A DNA stretch of 64,000 nt from Robiginitalea biformata HTCC2501 (GCF_000024125.1 NC_013222.1:930001-994000), one strand, 5' to 3'; positions 53,047 to 61,983 are shown, numbered from the stretch's first letter. Notes: generated by a model from the letters alone, not told the origin. Translations and numbers: made by a program.

Positions 53047-55459
53047 CCGACCCATTCCAATCTGGCTCCTTTTTCTTTGGGCACCCCTGTTTATGGGCGC
53101 CCAGCAAATTACCATCCTGGATCGCGAAACCGGCGAACCGGTTGCGGATGTTGCGGTGTTTAACGCCCAGCGCAGCACGTCTGCCATCTCGGATGCCTCC
53201 GGGCAGGTGCCGATTTCGGGATTCGGGATGCGGGAACGCATCTTTTTCAGGCATATCGGCTACCAGCCCCTGAACCTTACCCGGAGGGCAATCGAGAACC
53301 AGGGGAACCGGGTGTATCTGGAAGTACAGGCCGAACAGTTACAGGAAGTGGTCATGTCCGTTTCCAAATGGCAGCAGCAGAAGCGGGAAGTCCCCCAGAA
53401 AATCGAAACGATCGGGGCGGCAGACGTCGCTTTCGGGAACCCCCAGACCGCTGCAGACCTGTTGCAGCAATCCGGTAAAATATTCGTCCAGAAAAGCCAG
53501 TACGGGGGCGGGAGCCCCATGATCCGGGGGTTTGCAACCAACCGGGTGCTGCTTGCCGTGGACGGGGTGCGCATGAACAATGCGATTTTTCGCGGGGGCA
53601 ACCTCCAGAATGTCCTGTCCATCGACCCCTTCGCGGTTCGGAAAACCGAGGTGCTGTTTGGACCGGGATCGGTGATTTACGGCAGCGATGCAATTGGGGG
53701 CGTCATGAATTTCTACACCCGGGATGCGCTGCTTTCCCCGGGGGATTCCCTGATGGTGGCCGGCAGCCTGGAATACCGGACCGCCACGGCCTCCGGCGAA
53801 CATACGGCCCATGGCCGGGTCAACCTCGGGTTCGAAAACTGGGGGATGCTCACAAGCCTTACATACAACCATTTCGGCGACCTGCGGATGGGCAGCCACG
53901 GGCCGGATTCTTACCTGAGGCGCCGCTACGTGGTGACGGAAGGGGGTACGGATCGCCTGGAAGACAACCCGAACCCGCTCCGCCAGGTACCCAGCGGATA
54001 CGATCAGGTAAGCCTGATGCAAAAATTCCGGTATAAGCCGGCCCGCCAATGGGACTTCAACCTGGGGGTGCACTTTAGCGAAACCTCGGACTATGCCCGG
54101 TACGACCGCCTGATCCGCCCGGATTCCGACGGGGACGGCCTCCGGTCTGCCGAGTGGTATTACGGCCCCCAGAAATGGTTTATGGGGAATATCCGCATGG
54201 CCCATACGGGGGGGAACAAGTTTTACGAGGGCATGAAACTCAGCGCGGCCTACCAGTTTTTTGAAGAGAGCCGCAACGACCGGGATTTCGGGGAAGACAT
54301 CCTGTATTCCACCCGGGAACGCGTGGGGGCCTACTCCCTGAACCTGGATTTTGAAACCCGTAAGGTCGGCGACCTGCGGTTGTACTACGGGGCCGAGTAT
54401 ATCGGGAATTCCGTCCGGTCCGACGGATCGGAGACCAACGTGCAGTCCGGTGTGCGGGATGGAGGCGCTTCCCGCTACCCGGATGGTTCCTCCTGGCAAA
54501 CGGTGGCGGCCTACGTCAACGGGTCGTATCGGTTCAAGCCCAACCTGACGCTGCTGGCTGGGATGCGTTACAGTCACGTCTGGATCGATGCGGAATTCGA
54601 CCCGACCTATTACGACTTCCCTTTTGAGGATGCAAACCTGGACAACGGGGCGCTCACCGGCAGCCTGGGAATCAGTTGGTTCCCCGGGAGGAATACCCAG
54701 GTCACCCTGAACGGTTCTACGGGTTTCCGGGCGCCGAACATCGACGATATCGGGAAGATATTCGATTCGGAGCCCGGTTCGGTGGTAGTGCCGAACCCGG
54801 ACCTGGAACCCGAGTACGCCTACAACGCCGAATTGGGGGTGCGGCAGAATATCCGGGACCGGCTGGTTGTCAAAGGCTCGGTTTACTACACTTATCTGGT
54901 AGACGCGCTGGTACGGCGGGATTTCACCTTTAACGGGGAACGCACCATCCCCTACAACGGGGAACCCAGTAATGTACAGGCCATCCAGAATGCGGCCAAA
55001 GCCTATGTATACGGGGTGGAACTCGGTTTCGACGCCTCCCTGGCGGAACACTGGAGCCTGCTGGGCAACTACACGATTACCGAAGGGGTTGAGGAAGAGG
55101 AGGACGGCAGCGAGTCGCCCGCGCGGCATGCAGCCCCGGATTTTGCAGACCTGCACCTGGTCTATAGCAAATACCCGCTTAAGGCGTCCTTCTTCCTGAA
55201 TTACAACGGGGAAGTACCCTTCGAGGACCTGGCCTTTTCCGAACGTAGCAAAACCTTTATTTACGCGTCGGATGCCGGGGGCAATCCCTTCAGCCCGGCC
55301 TGGTATACGCTGAATTTCCGGTCTTCCTATACCTTTCCGGGCGATTACCGCCTGACCCTCGCGGTAGAAAACCTCACAGACCAGCGCTACCGGCCGTATT
55401 CCTCCGGGATCGCAGCGGCCGGCATCAACGTCATTGCCGGGTTGTCCATGCGGTTCTAA
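53030..55459 (+). CDS. TonB-dependent outer membrane receptor (possible heme/hemoglobin type)
   Basis: The 809-residue protein has a signal peptide (IWLLFLWAPLFMGAQ) and a carboxypeptidase-regulatory-like N-terminal domain (about 25-105). A plug domain follows with GGSPMIRGFATNRVLLAVDGVRMNN and YGSDAIGGVMNFYTRD, then a beta barrel to residue 809 ending in AAGINVIAGLSMRF. The plug pattern resembles the hemoglobin/heme receptor group, but this is tentative. No SusD-like partner lies adjacent, arguing against a glycan locus. It overlaps recO, so they may be cotranscribed. Confidence 0.9.
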   Translation: MKFFPNRPIPIWLLFLWAPLFMGAQQITILDRETGEPVADVAVFNAQRSTSAISDASGQVPISGFGMRERIFFRHIGYQPLNLTRRAIENQGNRVYLEVQAEQLQEVVMSVSKWQQQKREVPQKIETIGAADVAFGNPQTAADLLQQSGKIFVQKSQYGGGSPMIRGFATNRVLLAVDGVRMNNAIFRGGNLQNVLSIDPFAVRKTEVLFGPGSVIYGSDAIGGVMNFYTRDALLSPGDSLMVAGSLEYRTATASGEHTAHGRVNLGFENWGMLTSLTYNHFGDLRMGSHGPDSYLRRRYVVTEGGTDRLEDNPNPLRQVPSGYDQVSLMQKFRYKPARQWDFNLGVHFSETSDYARYDRLIRPDSDGDGLRSAEWYYGPQKWFMGNIRMAHTGGNKFYEGMKLSAAYQFFEESRNDRDFGEDILYSTRERVGAYSLNLDFETRKVGDLRLYYGAEYIGNSVRSDGSETNVQSGVRDGGASRYPDGSSWQTVAAYVNGSYRFKPNLTLLAGMRYSHVWIDAEFDPTYYDFPFEDANLDNGALTGSLGISWFPGRNTQVTLNGSTGFRAPNIDDIGKIFDSEPGSVVVPNPDLEPEYAYNAELGVRQNIRDRLVVKGSVYYTYLVDALVRRDFTFNGERTIPYNGEPSNVQAIQNAAKAYVYGVELGFDASLAEHWSLLGNYTITEGVEEEEDGSESPARHAAPDFADLHLVYSKYPLKASFFLNYNGEVPFEDLAFSERSKTFIYASDAGGNPFSPAWYTLNFRSSYTFPGDYRLTLAVENLTDQRYRPYSSGIAAAGINVIAGLSMRF

Positions 55460-55489
55460 AAAAAACCCGGGACCTGAAGGTTCCCGGGG
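55458..55489 (-). terminator. Intrinsic terminator of the 107-residue lipoprotein, overlapping the receptor stop codon
   Basis: CCCGGGACC (55466-55474) and GGTTCCCGGG (55479-55488) form a stem with one bulge. On the minus strand it is followed by eight T, overlapping the receptor TAA; on the plus strand the T run is poor. Confidence 0.65.
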
Positions 55490-55523
55490 TATTTAAATGG
55501 CGTTGGCTTCCACCGACATACAA

Positions 55524-55847
55524 TTAGTTGTCGTCCACCGCGTCTTCCAGTTCCTCGCCGGCTTTCCGGATGCCTTCGCCTACTTTTTGGGCGCCCTCCT
55601 TCATGCCTTCACCAACCTCCTCGGCGCCTTCTTTCAGCTCTTCGCCGGCTTTTTCCATGGTATCCATGGTGTTCTCCAGGCCTTCGCGGATTTCATCGCT
55701 GTTCTCCTTGAGGTTTTTGCCGGCTTGTTCCAGGGATTCACCCACGGACTCGGCAGCTTCCCCTGCCTTCTCGGGGGTGTCGCGGCAACCGGTCATCAGA
55801 CCCCCGGCCAGGGCAACTATCGCAAATGGTATCAGTAACTTTTTCAT
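55524..55847 (-). CDS. Small helical lipoprotein, LEA/apolipoprotein-like
   Basis: The 107-residue protein has signal peptide and lipobox MTGC (Cys21). It then consists of one long Glu/Lys/Gly-rich amphipathic helix with repeated modules such as AGEELKEGAEEVGEGMKEGAQKVGEGI. The pattern resembles late-embryogenesis-abundant or apolipoprotein helices, suggesting a stress-protective or membrane-surface role. The open frame starts at 55937, but ATG 55847 begins the signal peptide. It is convergent with the TonB receptor. Confidence 0.75.
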   Translation of the reverse strand: MKKLLIPFAIVALAGGLMTGCRDTPEKAGEAAESVGESLEQAGKNLKENSDEIREGLENTMDTMEKAGEELKEGAEEVGEGMKEGAQKVGEGIRKAGEELEDAVDDN

Positions 55848-55977
55848 GATTTTAGTGTTTATGGTTCCTGCTACTATATACGGTTCCGGGCCCGTATTTG
55901 GATGCGCTGTGGTTGCCCGGCCCCGGCCCGCATCCATTTTCAGCCGGTTCAGGAACCGTCCTTACGGCTAAATTCAC

Positions 55978-55985
55978 TAATTTTG
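55978..55985 (+). promoter_or_regulatory. -7 promoter element of ileS
   Basis: TAATTTTG is an exact TAnnTTTG match 33 bases upstream of the chosen ileS ATG and inside the longer frame, supporting the later start. Confidence 0.6.
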
Positions 55986-56018
55986 CGCACTTTAACCGCA
56001 CGATACAGCGCTCCGGAT

Positions 56019-59000
56019 ATGAAGAAGTTCAACGAGCACAAGCAACTGGACCTGCCCCGGGAAGCCGCGGAAATCCGCCGCTTCTGGAAGCAACACGACA
56101 TCTTTGAAAAAAGCGTGTCCACCCGGGCCGATGGGAAACCGTTTATTTTCTACGAGGGCCCCCCTTCCGCCAACGGGATGCCGGGAATCCACCATGTGAT
56201 GGCGCGGACCATCAAGGATATCTTCCCGCGGTATAAAACCATGAAGGGTTTCCAGGTAAAGCGGAAGGCCGGCTGGGATACGCACGGCCTCCCGGTGGAA
56301 CTGGGCGTGGAGAAGGAGCTGGGCATCACCAAGGAGGATATCGGCACCAAAATCTCCGTTGAGGCATATAACGAAGCCTGTAAAAAGGCCGTGATGCGGT
56401 ATACGGATGTCTGGAATAACCTGACCGAGCAGCTCGGCTACTGGGTGGACATGGAAGATCCCTATGTCACCTACAAGTCCAAATACATGGAAACCGTATG
56501 GTGGCTGCTAAAGCAAATCTACGATAAGGGGCTGATCTACAAAGGCTACACCATCCAGCCGTATTCCCCCAAGGCCGGAACGGGCCTGAGTTCGCACGAA
56601 CTGAACCAGCCGGGGACCTACCAGGATGTGACGGATACCACGGTGACGGCACAGTTCCTGACGGTACCCGAAACCCTGCCGGATTTCCTTAAGGAAGCGG
56701 GGAAACCGGTTTATCTGCTGGCCTGGACCACTACCCCGTGGACGTTGCCTTCGAATACGGCCCTCACCGTGGGCGCCGATATCGATTACGTCCTGGTGGA
56801 CACGTACAACCAGTACACTTTTGAGCCGACGCGGGTGGTGTTGGCAGAAGCCCTGGTAAGCAAGCAGTTTGGACCGAAATTCGAGGCGCAGGAGGCCGGG
56901 GAAGACCTGCCCGCTTACGACGGCAGCTCAAAAAAAGTCCCGTACAGGGTGTTGAAGTCGTTCAAGGGGAAGGAGCTGTTGGGAATCCGTTACGAGCAAT
57001 TGCTCGACTACGCCCAGCCCTATCAGAACCCGGAAGATGCTTTCCGGGTGATCAGCGGGGACTTTGTCACTACCGAGGACGGAACGGGGATCGTCCATAC
57101 GGCCCCGACTTTTGGGGCAGACGACATGCAGGTGGCCCGCGAAGCGAATCCGCCCATTCCCCCGATGCTCGTGTTGGACGAGCAGGGGAACCCGGTGCCG
57201 CTTGTGGACCTACAGGGGCGGTTCCGCCCGGAGATGGGGGACCTTGCCGGGAAATACGTAAAAAACGAATACTACGACGACGGGGAGGCCCCTGACCGCT
57301 CTGTGGACGTGGAAATCGCCATCCGCCTGAAGGAGGAGAACAAGGCCTTCAAGGTGGAAAAATACACGCACAGCTACCCGAATTGCTGGCGTACGGACAA
57401 GCCGATACTCTATTACCCGCTGGACTCCTGGTTTATCCGGATCACCGAGGTTCGCGACCGGATGTACGAACTGAACCAGGAAATCAACTGGAAACCCCGG
57501 GCCACCGGGGAAGGCCGGTTTGGCAACTGGCTGGCATCCGCCAACGACTGGAACCTGTCCCGCTCCCGGTACTGGGGGATTCCGCTGCCCATCTGGCGGA
57601 CGGAAGACGGGAAAGAGCAGCGCATCATCGGCTCGGCGGCCGAGCTGAAGGAAGCGATCGGGGAGGCTGTGGCAGCCGGTATTATGGAGGCCGACCCCTT
57701 CCCGGATTTTACCCCCGGGGACTTGTCCGAGGAGAATTACGAACACATCGACCTGCACAAGAACAAGGTAGATCCGATTGTGCTGGTGTCCCCCTCCGGG
57801 AAACCCATGCGGCGCGAAGCGGACCTGATCGACGTGTGGTTTGACAGCGGCTCCATGCCCTATGCCCAGTGGCATTACCCGTTTGAGAACGCCGACCTGA
57901 TCGACCAGGGGGCCTGCTTCCCGGCGGACTTTATCGCCGAGGGCGTAGACCAGACCCGCGGCTGGTTTTACACGCTCCACGCTATCGGCACGCTCGTATT
58001 CGATTCCATCGCTTATCGGAACGTGCTGTCCAACGGCCTGGTCCTGGACAAAGAGGGCAAGAAAATGTCCAAACGCCTCGGCAATGCCGTAGACCCGTTC
58101 CAAACCATGGACGACCACGGGCCGGATGCGACCCGTTGGTACATGATTGCCAACGCGAACCCCTGGGACAACCTGAAATTCGACATGGACGGCATCCTGG
58201 AGGTAAAACGCAAGTTTTTCGGGACGCTCTACAACACGTATTCCTTCTTTGCGCTCTATGCAAACATCGACCGGTTTACCTACGGGGAACCCGAGGTGCC
58301 CTACGTGGAACGCCCGGAAATCGACCGCTGGATTCTCTCGGAACTCAACACGCTTATCCTGAAGGTTGACGAGGCTTACGCCCAGTACGAACCCACCCGG
58401 GCAGCCCGGGCCATTTCGGACTTTGTCCAGGAAAACCTCAGTAACTGGTACGTTCGCCTCTGCCGGCGCAGGTTCTGGAAGGGGGAATACGGCCCGGATA
58501 AGATTTCCGCCTACCAGACCCTGTATACCTGCCTAGAAACTGTCGCGGCCCTGATGGCCCCCATTGCCCCGTTCTACTCGGACCGGCTCTACCAGGACCT
58601 TACCGGGGGAACCTCCCGGGAGGCGGCGGAAAGCGTCCACCTGGCCCGATTCCCCGAGGCGGATACCGGCCTGATCGACAAGGCCCTGGAAGACCGGATG
58701 GAGAAGGCCCAGACCATTTCCTCCCTGGTGCTTTCTATCCGGCAGAAGGAGAAGATCAAGGTGCGGCAACCGCTTCAGAAAGTGATGATCCCCGTGTTGG
58801 ATCAGGCGCAGCGCCAGGCCATCGAGGCCGTATCCGACCTGATCCGGTCCGAGGTAAATGTCAAGGAAGTAGAATTGCTGGACGACGCCTCGGGAATCCT
58901 GGTGAAACGGATCAAACCGAACTTTAAAACCCTGGGCCCCCGGTTCGGCAAGGACATGAAAGCCATTGCCGGGGCGGTATCCCGTCTCGGGCAGGAGGAT

Positions 59001-59423
59001 ATCCAGAAAATTGAACGGGAAGGCGAAATTGTGCTTGAACTGGAAAATAAAAACATTATATTACAGTTACAAGATGTTGAGATCAGTTCCCAGGATATCG
59101 AAGGTTGGCTTGTGGCCTCCTCGGGCCCGATTACGGTGGCCCTCGATATCACCATCGACGAACAACTCCGGAAGGAAGGTATTGCGAGGGAGCTGGTCAA
59201 CCGAATCCAGAACCTCCGGAAAGAGTCCGGCTTTGAGGTGACGGACCGGATTGACATAAAAATTTTAAAAGACGAAACCATTGAGAATGCCGTAAGGAGC
59301 AACCTGCAGTACATCAAATCCGAGACCCTCACTGCCCACCTGCAGTTCGAGGAACAGCTGGATGAGGGTACGGCGATTGCATTTGATGAAATCAACACGA
59401 AATTGCACATCCAAAAACACTGA
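56019..59423 (+). CDS. ileS: Isoleucine-tRNA ligase
   Basis: The 1134-residue class I synthetase has the HIGH-type motif GPPSANGMPGIHH (residues 47-59) and KMSKR (682-686). An editing domain, DALR-like anticodon-binding region and extra C-terminal domain complete it. The length is that of the long IleS2-like form typical of eukaryotes, some bacteria and Bacteroidetes, which is often less sensitive to mupirocin. The DksA-family gene starts four bases after the stop. Confidence 0.97.
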   Translation: MKKFNEHKQLDLPREAAEIRRFWKQHDIFEKSVSTRADGKPFIFYEGPPSANGMPGIHHVMARTIKDIFPRYKTMKGFQVKRKAGWDTHGLPVELGVEKELGITKEDIGTKISVEAYNEACKKAVMRYTDVWNNLTEQLGYWVDMEDPYVTYKSKYMETVWWLLKQIYDKGLIYKGYTIQPYSPKAGTGLSSHELNQPGTYQDVTDTTVTAQFLTVPETLPDFLKEAGKPVYLLAWTTTPWTLPSNTALTVGADIDYVLVDTYNQYTFEPTRVVLAEALVSKQFGPKFEAQEAGEDLPAYDGSSKKVPYRVLKSFKGKELLGIRYEQLLDYAQPYQNPEDAFRVISGDFVTTEDGTGIVHTAPTFGADDMQVAREANPPIPPMLVLDEQGNPVPLVDLQGRFRPEMGDLAGKYVKNEYYDDGEAPDRSVDVEIAIRLKEENKAFKVEKYTHSYPNCWRTDKPILYYPLDSWFIRITEVRDRMYELNQEINWKPRATGEGRFGNWLASANDWNLSRSRYWGIPLPIWRTEDGKEQRIIGSAAELKEAIGEAVAAGIMEADPFPDFTPGDLSEENYEHIDLHKNKVDPIVLVSPSGKPMRREADLIDVWFDSGSMPYAQWHYPFENADLIDQGACFPADFIAEGVDQTRGWFYTLHAIGTLVFDSIAYRNVLSNGLVLDKEGKKMSKRLGNAVDPFQTMDDHGPDATRWYMIANANPWDNLKFDMDGILEVKRKFFGTLYNTYSFFALYANIDRFTYGEPEVPYVERPEIDRWILSELNTLILKVDEAYAQYEPTRAARAISDFVQENLSNWYVRLCRRRFWKGEYGPDKISAYQTLYTCLETVAALMAPIAPFYSDRLYQDLTGGTSREAAESVHLARFPEADTGLIDKALEDRMEKAQTISSLVLSIRQKEKIKVRQPLQKVMIPVLDQAQRQAIEAVSDLIRSEVNVKEVELLDDASGILVKRIKPNFKTLGPRFGKDMKAIAGAVSRLGQEDIQKIEREGEIVLELENKNIILQLQDVEISSQDIEGWLVASSGPITVALDITIDEQLRKEGIARELVNRIQNLRKESGFEVTDRIDIKILKDETIENAVRSNLQYIKSETLTAHLQFEEQLDEGTAIAFDEINTKLHIQKH

Positions 59424-59427
59424 GATT

Positions 59428-59814
59428 ATGGCACAAGAAGATATCAAAGTTCGCTACTCGGATAAGGACCTGGAGGAATTCCGCGTGCTCATTGAGCAAA
59501 AGATCGAAAAGGCCAAGAGCCACCTGGAGCTCCTCAGGAGTTCCTATATGAATGACGGCAACAACGGGACGGACGACACGTCGCCCACCTTCAAGGCGTT
59601 TGAGGAAGGGTCGGAAACCATGAGCAAGGAAGCCAACACCCAGCTAGCCATCCGGCAGGAAAAATTTATCCGGGACCTGAAAAACGCCCTGTTGCGCATC
59701 GAAAACAAGACCTATGGCATTTGCCGGGTTACGGGCAAGCTCATCAATAAGGAACGGCTAAAACTCGTACCCCATGCCACGCTCAGTATCGAAGCGAAGA
59801 ACATGCAGAAATAA
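59428..59814 (+). CDS. DksA/TraR-family protein lacking most zinc cysteines
   Basis: The 128-residue protein has the N-terminal coiled coil (about 15-90, SPTFKAFEEGSETM in the middle) and the C-terminal pattern YGICRVTGKLINKERLKLVPHATLSIEAK of DksA-like proteins. Only one Cys (Cys99) remains of the four that hold zinc in classical DksA; the other positions are replaced, for example HATLSIEAK. It may bind RNA polymerase without zinc. It is coupled to ileS. Confidence 0.9.
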   Translation: MAQEDIKVRYSDKDLEEFRVLIEQKIEKAKSHLELLRSSYMNDGNNGTDDTSPTFKAFEEGSETMSKEANTQLAIRQEKFIRDLKNALLRIENKTYGICRVTGKLINKERLKLVPHATLSIEAKNMQK

Positions 59815-60469
59815 CCGCAAACGCCCTCCGGGGCGTTTTTTTGGCTACCTGCTCCTGGTTTTGATCCTGCTGGGGGGAGCCGGGATGCCGGGTGCCCTCG
59901 CCCAGAAACGCGTTGTAAAAACGCTTCTGGAACCGGAAATCCGGGACATCGCAATCGACGGCAGCCAGTGTTTTGCCATCTCCCTGGAAACCGCCCGCAC
60001 CGACCGGGTCACCGTGGAGGCGAGCATGGAGGGGGAGTACCAGAGCGAGGTAGTTGTCCAGACGGAAAATGCCGGGAGCACGCTGATGATCCGGACGGGT
60101 TTCACCCCCGGTTTTGACTACCCCAACGACAAACTCGGCGCCCATAAGGTGCTCTCTGTACGCCTCCGGGTGGTCCTGCCCGAAGGCCAGCGGGTACGGC
60201 TTTCCGCCGGTCGGTGCCAGGTGGAGGCTTCGGGCAGCTACGAGCTGCTCGATGTGCATATCGAATCGGGGGGGTGCCGGATGGACCACCGGGCCACCAC
60301 TACCCGCGTACAAACTTTTTCGGCCCCGATCACTGCCCGCATCGAAGAAGGGGATGTCTCGGCGGAATCCCGTCACGGTAAGGTCCGCGTCGATCCGATT
60401 CCCGGCGGCGACCCGAGCTATGAGCTGAAAAGCCACCTCGGGGATATCCGGGTGCATGCCGGCCGCTAA
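59774..60469 (+). CDS. Secreted beta-rich protein, DUF4097-like, uncertain start
   Basis: The frame gives 231 residues with a basic N-terminus, hydrophobic stretch FFGYLLLVLILLGGAGMPGALAQ ending in an ALA-Q cleavage site, and a repetitive beta-rich body (SAGRCQVEASGSYELLDVHIESGGCRMDHRATTTRVQTFSAPI) like adhesin-type DUF4097. The ATG at 59774 overlaps dksA by 41 bases. The intrinsic terminator of dksA (59819-59842) lies inside its codons 16-23, so a later non-ATG start or a different promoter is possible. Confidence 0.65.
   Translation: MPRSVSKRRTCRNNRKRPPGRFFGYLLLVLILLGGAGMPGALAQKRVVKTLLEPEIRDIAIDGSQCFAISLETARTDRVTVEASMEGEYQSEVVVQTENAGSTLMIRTGFTPGFDYPNDKLGAHKVLSVRLRVVLPEGQRVRLSAGRCQVEASGSYELLDVHIESGGCRMDHRATTTRVQTFSAPITARIEEGDVSAESRHGKVRVDPIPGGDPSYELKSHLGDIRVHAGR
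59819..59842 (+). terminator. Intrinsic terminator after the DksA-family gene
   Basis: AAACGCCC (59819-59826) and GGGCGTTT (59831-59838) form a perfect eight-base stem with a four-base loop followed by T to 59842. It starts four bases after the stop codon and lies inside the next open frame. Confidence 0.8.
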
Positions 60470-60509
60470 ACCTTCAGGTGGAAAACCCCCCGGGTTTCCA
60501 TATAATCCC

Positions 60510-60517
60510 TATTTTTG
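60510..60517 (+). promoter_or_regulatory. -7 promoter element of lspA
   Basis: TATTTTTG is an exact TAnnTTTG match 19 bases upstream of the lspA ATG at 60537. It also argues against the longer frame that starts at 60456. Confidence 0.55.
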
Positions 60518-60536
60518 CCCCTATCAATTAGGCAGG

Positions 60537-61178
60537 ATGCACCTGAAAAAATCCCTCTTCCTGGTCGCGGCGGTCCTGATCGTCGATCAGATCAGCAAAA
60601 TCTACGTAAAAACCCATTTCCACCTGGAAGAATCCGTGGAGGTGTTTTCGTGGTTCAAAATTTACTTCATCGAAAACGAGGGAGCCGCCTGGGGGACCAA
60701 GCTCAGTGACATATTCCCCGTTTCCGAACGGAAAGCCAAACTCTTCCTGACACTATTCCGCTTACTGGCCATCGCGGGAATTGGCTACTGGTTGTGGGAC
60801 CTCCTGAAGAAGCAGGCCAACCGGACCCTGGTCCTGGCCGTCAGCCTTATTTTCGCCGGGGCCGTGGGCAATATCATCGATTCGGTTTTCTACGGGGTGC
60901 TCTTCGACCACAGCTACGGGCAGGTGGCCACCTTTCTGGCAGAGGATAACTACGACAGCCTGTTCTACGGCAAGGTGGTGGACATGCTTTATTTCCCGAT
61001 CATCGACAGCCGGTGGCCCGAATGGGTCCCCTGGCTGGGCGGCGATTCCTTCCGCTTTTTTGCCCCTGTGTTCAATATCGCCGATACGGCCATCAGCACC
61101 GGTGTCGGCATCCTGCTTGTCTTCAACAAAAAAGCGTTTTCCCCTGCCGGGGATGCTACGGCCCGGGAGGTGCAATAA
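60537..61178 (+). CDS. lspA: Lipoprotein signal peptidase with insertions
   Basis: The 213-residue membrane aspartyl peptidase has four membrane segments and the conserved VDQISK (about 16-21), GNIIDSV (111-117), the catalytic Asp149 in KVVDML and Asp183 in FNIADTAIS. Compared with E. coli, about 25 extra residues separate the GNxxD motif and the first catalytic Asp, and about 15 more lie between the two Asp. It removes signal peptides from the many lipoproteins in this window. It is convergent with the formyl-THF cyclo-ligase gene. Confidence 0.95.
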   Translation: MHLKKSLFLVAAVLIVDQISKIYVKTHFHLEESVEVFSWFKIYFIENEGAAWGTKLSDIFPVSERKAKLFLTLFRLLAIAGIGYWLWDLLKKQANRTLVLAVSLIFAGAVGNIIDSVFYGVLFDHSYGQVATFLAEDNYDSLFYGKVVDMLYFPIIDSRWPEWVPWLGGDSFRFFAPVFNIADTAISTGVGILLVFNKKAFSPAGDATAREVQ

Positions 61179-61286
61179 GGCGGGGGGTTAAGAAGAAGCG
61201 TATGAAACGGCAGGAATCGATCTATTGGGAAGGAAGCGATCTAATCGTAAGAAAGCCGAGATTCGAACCTGCTTCAGCCCGCGCAA

Positions 61287-61847
61287 TCAGAATTCATAAA
61301 TAGTTTCCGGGGTAACGGCATAGTGCATCTGCAGGTCGCCGTCGTGCAGGTCTTCGATGGCAGGTACCGGGCCAAAGAACGACAAGCCGATCCGCAGGGC
61401 ATCTTCCCGGCAATGCTGCAGGAAACGGTCGTAGTATCCCCCGCCGTAACCCACCCGATGCCCGCCGGCGTCAAATGCGAGCAGGGGGATAAAAACCACG
61501 TCCAGGGACTCCGGCGGAACTTCTTCCGCGCCTTCGGGTTCCGGAATCCCCCAGGGGCTCGTTATAAAGCGGGTTTCCGGGGTGGTCAGGTAGTGCTTGA
61601 GTTCCCCCTTGCCGACAACCCGGGGGATGACGATCTCCTTGCCCCGTTTCCGGAGTTCCGCTTGCAGGTAAGCCGTGTCGATTTCCTTTTTCGACCGGAT
61701 CGGCAGGAAGAGGTGAAACCGGGTTTTCCCGGAGACAGGCAAATGAAAAACCCGCTCAGCAATTGCCTTGCTGGCGGCTTGATAGGTAGTGTCTGCTAGA
61801 TTTTGCCGGAGTTGCAAAAAGTTCAATCGAAGCTCATTTTTCAACAT
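61287..61847 (-). CDS. 5-Formyltetrahydrofolate cyclo-ligase
   Basis: The 186-residue protein has the ATP and metal motif VGYGGGYYDRFL and conserved IPLLAFD. It recycles 5-formyl-THF to 5,10-methenyl-THF, feeding the folate pool used by purN. The frame extends to 61919, but ATG 61847 (MLKNELRLNFLQLRQ) is the family-typical start. Confidence 0.93.
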   Translation of the reverse strand: MLKNELRLNFLQLRQNLADTTYQAASKAIAERVFHLPVSGKTRFHLFLPIRSKKEIDTAYLQAELRKRGKEIVIPRVVGKGELKHYLTTPETRFITSPWGIPEPEGAEEVPPESLDVVFIPLLAFDAGGHRVGYGGGYYDRFLQHCREDALRIGLSFFGPVPAIEDLHDGDLQMHYAVTPETIYEF

Positions 61848-61896
61848 CGCCCGTCGATTAAACGCCTGTTGTGGGGTGGGGGAGCATTTAATACAA

Positions 61897-61983
61897 CTAG
61901 TCCTTAGCGGAAACCGCAAGGTAGATCTTGAAAAACAGCATCAATATGAGGTACATCCCCAGCGTAACGAGGTAATTATCCAT
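61897..61983 (-). CDS. 28-residue predicted membrane peptide
   Basis: The frame reads MDNYLVTLGMYLILMLFFKI followed by YLAVSAKD. It is one hydrophobic helix with acidic and basic ends, so it looks like a small single-span membrane protein. It ends 49 bases before the cyclo-ligase ATG on the same strand and has a near-consensus -7 element (TATTTTTA, 62007-62014) 23 bases upstream. It was missed by long-ORF calling. No homologue is known to me. Confidence 0.5.
   Translation of the reverse strand: MDNYLVTLGMYLILMLFFKIYLAVSAKD

Noticed and set aside
53030..55459. A polysaccharide utilisation locus around the TonB receptor
   Set aside because: There is no SusD-like lipoprotein or glycoside hydrolase next to it.
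61255..61275. Minus strand reads GCAGGTTCGAATC, like a tRNA T-loop
   Set aside because: The T-stem does not pair (GCAGG against CTCGG) and there is no acceptor or anticodon arm nearby, so no tRNA gene is supported.
61202..61303. A 33-codon plus-strand frame starting MKRQESIYWEG between lspA and the cyclo-ligase
   Set aside because: It overlaps the cyclo-ligase 3' end, has no promoter element or recognisable features, and looks like chance.
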